Source: Acidimicrobiales bacterium (GTDB lineage Bacteria; Actinomycetota; Acidimicrobiia; Acidimicrobiales; Palsa-688). Taken from it: a stretch of 17,496 bases of DNA. The DNA is taken from positions 1-17,496 of the forward strand of contig JAFAWZ010000160.1 in NCBI GenBank assembly GCA_019241495.1, read 5' to 3'. The position numbers and the translations under genes are program-made. The notes beneath the pieces are model-generated. The model saw nothing but the letters and a program-made list of their open reading frames with translations, did no database searches and was not told the origin of the DNA. Shown in pieces: positions 14,620 through 17,496 of the stretch. Each line of letters starts with the position of its first letter. The first letter of the stretch is position 1.

Positions 14620-14693
14620 GGGGCTATAGCTCAGCCGGTTAGAGCGCAGCACTGATAATGCTGAGGTCGGTGGTTCGATTCCACCTAGCCCCA
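14620..14693 (+). tRNA. tRNA-Ile (anticodon GAT)
   Basis: The 74-base sequence folds as a cloverleaf. The acceptor stem is GGGGCTA with TAGCCCC, the D arm GCTC...GAGC, the anticodon stem CAGCA/TGCTG with loop CTGATAA (GAT at 14654-14656), and the T arm GGTGG-TTCGATT-CCACC. The discriminator is A at 14693. The 3' CCA is not encoded, the next bases being CAA. tRNA-Ile downstream of gyrA is common in actinobacteria, often followed by tRNA-Ala, which is absent here. Confidence 0.97.
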
Positions 14694-15131
14694 CAAAAGT
14701 CCTGCTCAGAGGGGGTACCGCGCTTCCGGACCGCAGCAGATTCGGAGCACCATGTGTGCTGAGGTCGTGATCCGATGAAATCGCAGGTCAAAGAGCAGGT
14801 CGGCGCAGTACGCGTTGATTATTTCGGCGTTTCATCGCGCGTCCATTGCGCGGTCGAGCTGGAATACAGCTGATACCCGGAGTTCTTCCCGCCGCGATCT
14901 GGGACCGCTAATACCCGTGGCGAATCGGCAGTGACCACGCTCCCGACGTGACACTTAGTCCGAGGCGTGGCCGTTGGGACCCGACGTTCGGCGCTCACGT
15001 TCTGGCACGCCCTTGACAGCAACCGCAGCCAACAGGCGAGCGCATCACCGTCGATCTGCATCGTCCGGCGGATCAGACCGACCGGCACCACTGCGTTCCA
15101 GATATTCGGCGTCCGTTGCTCGGTATTCCGA
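14694..15131. other. 438-base region without a recognised gene
   Basis: I see no known gene, no second tRNA and no clear mobile-element end between the tRNA and the methyltransferase gene. Base composition is less GC-rich than the core genes. A short direct repeat, GCAGGTC AAAGAGCAGGTC, occurs near 14785. A small inverted repeat, CGCGC/GCGCG, lies near 14837. The only possible reading frame is the minus-strand one listed separately. Confidence 0.5.
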
Positions 15132-15196
15132 TCAGCCTTCGGTTGCGACAAGGAGAAGATGAGGGCTGAGGCCGAGAAGAGTCGGTTCGGTCTCAA
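14819..15196 (-). CDS. Unassigned small reading frame, doubtful
   Basis: A 125-codon minus-strand frame starts within the last 65 bases of the methyltransferase gene, in another frame of the same strand, and runs to 14819. Its middle part, from an internal Met at 15061 (MQIDGDALACWLRLLSRACQ), is the most protein-like stretch. I recognise no family, membrane segment or catalytic motif, and there is no clear ribosome binding site at either possible start. It could be a remnant of an older gene, since the plus-strand alternatives are interrupted. It is included only because nothing else explains this stretch. Confidence 0.22.
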   Translation of the reverse strand: MRPNRLFSASALIFSLSQPKADRNTEQRTPNIWNAVVPVGLIRRTMQIDGDALACWLRLLSRACQNVSAERRVPTATPRTKCHVGSVVTADSPRVLAVPDRGGKNSGYQLYSSSTAQWTRDETPK

Positions 15197-15941
15197 CTAC
15201 CCTGGCAGCCCACAGGATCTTCTCCCTCTCGGCTGGGTTTTCCCACCTCGTGGCAAGTTGGGGCAGATGGACGGCCAGGCCTTCGACACCGACCATCTCG
15301 CGGACGCTCAATCCAGCCTCGGCGACTTCTTCGCTGAGCTGATGGGGATGATGGAAGAAGGCCGTCGTGAACCAGTGTGGACGGTCGTGGGGATTGCGGT
15401 GCTGGCCGGAAACCAGGTCTTGGGTCACAACGTCCACGAAGTCGGCATCGAAGAGGAATCCGCGAGCCAGGCCGTCGAAGAGAGAGGCGAACCGGCTGAT
15501 TGCCGCCACTGCGATGACTCCGCTAGGGCGAGTGATTCGTCTTCCCTCGCTCAGCGCCACAATCCGGTCATCGTGTTCGGTCAGGTGGTACAGAGGGCCG
15601 AAAAGCAACACGGCGTCGTAGCTGTCATCAGCGGCTGGGAGTTGACGGGCGTCGCCTACCTCAGCAACGACTCCAAGTTCAGCCAGATCGGAATTGGCCT
15701 TGTCCACGTGCCTTTGACTGATGTCTACGATCCGCACGCTGTAGCCCTCCTCGGCCAGCCACCGAGCATGCACTCCGGTCGCTCCGCCCACGTCGAGGAT
15801 GCTCGCCGGTGGCGGGGGCAGGTGGCGGTGCAGTACTTCTTGGACTCTGAATAGCTCTAGCTGGGACAAGCCGTGGGCGATACGGTCTTCCTCCTGGATG
15901 GTCTCGTAGTGGTGAACCACGTCCCTATCGGCTGGCCCCAT
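15132..15941 (-). CDS. Class I SAM-dependent methyltransferase
   Basis: The 269-residue product (from ATG at 15941) has a Rossmann-type methyltransferase core: motif I ASILDVGGATGVHARWLAEE (46-65), the acidic end of strand 2 in VRIVDIS, motif II-like VGDARQLPAADDSYDAVLLF (95-114), and FGPLYHLTEHDDRIVALSEG with RRITRPSGVIAV for the following helix and strand. This pattern matches small-molecule methyltransferases of the broad UbiE/Methyltransf_11 type; the substrate cannot be predicted. A TTG at 15950 would add three residues. A -35/-10 pair sits just upstream, so the mRNA is probably nearly leaderless and there is no Shine-Dalgarno site. It lies alone between the unassigned tRNA-side region and two small paralogs on the same strand. 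The frame is complete. Confidence 0.85.
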   Translation of the reverse strand: MGPADRDVVHHYETIQEEDRIAHGLSQLELFRVQEVLHRHLPPPPASILDVGGATGVHARWLAEEGYSVRIVDISQRHVDKANSDLAELGVVAEVGDARQLPAADDSYDAVLLFGPLYHLTEHDDRIVALSEGRRITRPSGVIAVAAISRFASLFDGLARGFLFDADFVDVVTQDLVSGQHRNPHDRPHWFTTAFFHHPHQLSEEVAEAGLSVREMVGVEGLAVHLPQLATRWENPAEREKILWAARVVETEPTLLGLSPHLLLVATEG

Positions 15942-15949
15942 GAACGACA

Positions 15950-15978
15950 ACGCTAGGACCAGGGTGGGCCTCCGCCAA
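15950..15978 (-). promoter_or_regulatory. Promoter candidate for the methyltransferase gene
   Basis: On the minus strand TTGGCG (15978-15973) and TAGCGT (15955-15950) are separated by exactly 17 bases. Transcription would begin within one or two bases of the ATG at 15941, giving a near-leaderless message, a common form in actinobacteria. The -10 is a weak match. Confidence 0.4.
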
Positions 15979-16052
15979 AACGATTAGTCCGAGCGCAGAA
16001 CTGGCGCTCACCTATCCGGGTTGGGCAGTCAAGGATCGCGACCGAATCGGCG

Positions 16053-16350
16053 TTACGAGCCCTCCGGGTCATCTCTCGGGGACGATGATCGGTAGTCATC
16101 GTCCTCATCCTCTGGATAGGGCGTGCCGTCCTCGCGGAGCATGGGCGTGTACTCACCTCGACCGAGGTGCTGGTACATCTGGCTCATGACGTCGTTCATG
16201 CCCTTGGCGGTCGTCGTCCAACACCAACTTCCCGCCATCTTCGATTGCCCACTTCCGGTACGTCTCCACCTGCGGGCTGTCTACAGGAAGGTAGCTCTCG
16301 GAAGTGCCGTCCGGTCCTTCGGCGACCCAAGGTTCCCACTTCTTCACCAT
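16053..16350 (-). pseudogene. Small protein of unknown family, copy A, with a one-base frameshift
   Basis: From ATG at 16350 the frame reads MVKKWEPWVAEGPDGTSES to WAIEDGGKLV (residue 43), after which the matching sequence continues in another frame as TTTAKGMNDVMSQMYQHL to DGTPYPEDEDDDYRSSS, ending at a TAA at 16053. Comparison with copy B (GAQLVWTVEARGMNDAMRQM and RDGTPYPQDE) shows that one extra base lies at about 16220-16221 (GTGTTGG where GTGTGG is expected). Removing it gives a 98-residue protein. It is soluble and acidic at the C-terminus, with no membrane segment or known motif. I do not recognise the family. The frameshift could be real decay, a sequencing error or, less likely, programmed. 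It lies upstream of the methyltransferase gene on the same strand. Confidence 0.65.
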
Positions 16351-16476
16351 GGTTCATAGTGCCAGGCCCACTGATAGATGGGACTCCGCTCAGAACGACA
16401 GCGCATCTGGCTATCGAGGCGGACGGGGCCGGACGCCGGATTCGGCTGGGCGCTCACGGGCAGGGACGTTCGGTAG

Positions 16477-16719
16477 TCATCGTTCTTCATCCTGCGGGTA
16501 AGGGGTTCCGTCCCGTAAAGGCGGTTGGTACTCGGCCCAGCCCTTGTACTCATACATCTGCCGCATCGCGTCGTTCATGCCGCGGGCTTCGACGGTCCAG
16601 ACGAGTTGGGCGCCGTCTTGCTCTACCTCCCGATGAGCCTGCTGGTCATCTTCGGGACAGAAGGTCTCCGTGATCGCTCCGTCGGGATGGTGTACTTCCC
16701 ACAGCTCCCAGCACCTCAT
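16477..16719 (-). CDS. Small protein of unknown family, copy B
   Basis: An 80-residue product, MRCWELWEVHHPDGAITETF to LRDGTPYPQDEER, paralogous to copy A just downstream. Shared features are the W-E-x-W start with PDG, a V/A-rich middle ending G-x-x-L-V-W-T, the GMND-x-M-x-Q-M-Y segment (47-55) and DGTPYP near the end. The ATG at 16719 has GAGGA 8-12 bases upstream; a TTG at 16770 would add 17 unlike residues. Similarity to copy A at DNA level continues beyond the stop: TCGGTAGTCATCGT occurs at both 16089-16102 and 16470-16483. This suggests that the ancestral frame ran on and that an extra base near 16483-16487 created the present stop. A -35-like TTGACG lies at 16770-16765. Function unknown. 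Confidence 0.6.
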   Translation of the reverse strand: MRCWELWEVHHPDGAITETFCPEDDQQAHREVEQDGAQLVWTVEARGMNDAMRQMYEYKGWAEYQPPLRDGTPYPQDEER

Positions 16720-16862
16720 GGGTCCATCCTCGCACGCCGGTCCACGACAGAATGATTCATCTCGCGTCAACGGGAGGACGCCAGGACCGGAGGCGACCCG
16801 CGCCGAGATTTGGCGGTCGGGCGCTTGCCTGATCCGGTACGGAAGATCGCTACGATTCGTTG
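16720..16862. promoter_or_regulatory. Divergent gap with a leaderless-type promoter candidate
   Basis: Between copy B (minus) and the right-end gene (plus). TACGAT at 16851-16856 is a fair -10, and the expected start point, about 7 bases on, coincides with the GTG at 16863, which suggests a leaderless mRNA. The -35 is weak (TTGCCT at 16825-16830, 20-base spacer). Confidence 0.35.
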
Positions 16863-17084
16863 GTGCGGAAGTTCAACTTTGAGATACCTGATCTCGGTCA
16901 TCCGTGCGGGGATGAGGAAGTCGGACCGATGGGACCATCGGCACCGCTCATCCCCTTTACACCTGAGCCGTTCGATCCAGCCTCAGTAAGCGAGAAGGCG
17001 ATCGATGATGGACCCCATACGCGGGCACCTATGGGATGGGGGGACCGGGCTTCTTGGGGTTACGTCTGGGACAAGACTGGTTAA
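16863..17084 (+). CDS. Small unknown reading frame, possible 5' part of the next gene
   Basis: From GTG at 16863 a 73-residue frame reads VRKFNFEIPDLGHPCGDEEV and ends DRASWGYVWDKTG. It is Pro- and Asp/Glu-rich with no recognised domain. There is no Shine-Dalgarno site, but a TACGAT -10 places transcription start at the GTG. It overlaps the next frame by 49 bases; a one-base slip at the run of six G at 17038-17043 would join them into a single protein of about 184 residues. It is therefore either a separate small gene or the N-terminal part of a broken one. Confidence 0.35.
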   Translation: MRKFNFEIPDLGHPCGDEEVGPMGPSAPLIPFTPEPFDPASVSEKAIDDGPHTRAPMGWGDRASWGYVWDKTG

Positions 17085-17416
17085 TCGTCGCGATCTGGGG
17101 AGCGGCGGACTGGTTTCGGCTCGATGGTCGTCTCCTGTCTGATTTCTTCTGGCAGCGTCACGGCCGGGAGCGCCCGTGGACTGATGATCCTGAGGTGGAC
17201 TCGAAAGCATTGTTCCGTGGCTGGCGAATCAGGTCCGTCGAGCTTCATCGCGACTCGATCACCATCTCCTTCGACGGCCACCACGTCCTTCGGCTTGCGT
17301 CCGATCCCTTGAACAGACCCGTTCACGAAGGTGACGGCTCGCCTCGTCAAGTGGAGGCAGACGACGACCTTCGTTTCGCTGTGTTCCTGTCACCCACCGC
17401 CGGACTCTGGGTGTGA
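17036..17416 (+). CDS. Hypothetical protein of unknown family
   Basis: A 126-residue frame from ATG at 17036. The part from about residue 13 (GQDWLIVAIWGAADWFRLDG) to the end (FAVFLSPTAGLWV) looks like a compact soluble alpha/beta domain, with alternating strand patterns such as IRSVELHRDSITISFDGHHV followed by LRLASDPLNRP. Many Trp and charged residues are present and there is no membrane segment. I do not recognise the family. There is no ribosome binding site before the ATG and no other start in frame after the stop at 17006, which raises the possibility that translation enters from the frame that begins at 16863 through a shift at the G6 run. A hairpin follows 31 bases after the stop. Coding is likely; start uncertain. 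Confidence 0.55.
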   Translation: MGGPGFLGLRLGQDWLIVAIWGAADWFRLDGRLLSDFFWQRHGRERPWTDDPEVDSKALFRGWRIRSVELHRDSITISFDGHHVLRLASDPLNRPVHEGDGSPRQVEADDDLRFAVFLSPTAGLWV

Positions 17417-17447
17417 ACAAGGCGCCGAACACTCACTCATCTAGTCA

Positions 17448-17469
17448 AGGTCGCCCTGGCGGGCGGCCT
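17448..17469 (+). terminator. Hairpin after the right-end gene
   Basis: AGGTCGCCC and GGGCGGCCT form a 9-bp stem with one T:G pair around the loop TGGC. It follows the stop at 17416 by 31 bases and suits a GC-type terminator without a U tract. It supports 17416 as the end of a transcribed gene. Confidence 0.5.
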
Positions 17470-17496
17470 GTTCAGGCTTGAAAATGGGGTGTGTTG

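Noticed and set aside
14967..15854. 295-codon plus-strand frame opposite the methyltransferase
   Set aside because: The minus strand encodes clear methyltransferase motifs; the plus-strand product has no family features.
16167..16673. 168-codon plus-strand frame over the tandem paralogs
   Set aside because: Rich in Arg/Pro/Ser/His like antisense shadows; the paralog comparison shows that the minus strand is coding.
14694..17496. Duplicate tRNA 3' end (attachment site) marking an island border
   Set aside because: No copy of the T-arm/acceptor 3' sequence was found downstream within the window.
1..17496. CRISPR arrays, rRNA genes, insertion-sequence ends, transposases
   Set aside because: No regularly spaced repeats, rRNA signatures or transposase motifs were seen on either strand.

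Overview
This window is a high-GC, densely packed chromosomal segment holding the replication-origin neighbourhood of an actinomycete-type bacterium. The evidence is gene content and order: dnaA-dnaN-recF-DUF721(DciA)-gyrB-gyrA-DUF3566-tRNA-Ile on the plus strand, frequent GTG/TTG starts, 1-4 base overlaps between genes, DnaA boxes close to TTGTCCACA, and an S18 with a zinc-type CxxC motif. The DUF3566 membrane protein after gyrA is a hallmark of Actinomycetota. The unusual placement of rpsF-ssb-rpsR-rplI and dnaB next to dnaA, with panB beyond, suggests a deep branch such as Acidimicrobiia, but that is inference.

Layout. 1-926: the 3' part of panB (pantothenate synthesis). 1124-2855: a tight rpsF-ssb-rpsR-rplI operon. 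2953-4320: dnaB on the minus strand, converging on rplI with a strong hairpin spanning its stop codon. 4321-4745: a divergent dnaB/dnaA control region with several DnaA-box-like sites, three of them at 12-base intervals just before the dnaA start. 4746-7525: dnaA, a 242-base likely oriC segment, then dnaN. 7526-9116: a structured leader, recF, and dciA overlapping recF by 4 bases. 9230-14579: gyrB, gyrA and a DUF3566 membrane protein in one overlapping run. 14620-14693: tRNA-Ile(GAT).

After the tRNA the character changes. From about 14700 to the end, genes are sparse, short, mostly unrecognised and AT-richer. I see a SAM-dependent methyltransferase (minus), a tandem pair of small paralogous genes of unknown function (minus) and a small unknown gene in two frames at the right end (plus). 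Single-base frameshift signatures occur in at least one of the tandem genes, probably in both, and possibly in the right-end gene. This looks like an accessory, partly decaying segment next to a tRNA gene, though no attachment-site duplication or integrase is visible.

How the genes fit together: DnaA opens the origin, DciA (the DUF721 helicase-loader family) is expected to help load DnaB, DnaN is the sliding clamp, SSB covers single strands, RecF acts in gap repair, and GyrA/GyrB relieve supercoiling. Having dnaB, dciA and ssb so close to dnaA and oriC puts most of the initiation machinery within 10 kb. No CRISPR array, insertion sequence, intein, rRNA or defence system was recognised. The most interesting leads are the phased DnaA boxes in the dnaA leader, a perfect DnaA box made by AT-rich codons inside gyrB, an S18 with a long acidic tail and an embedded GC hairpin, an unusual GyrA active-site region, and the frameshifted tandem paralogs.
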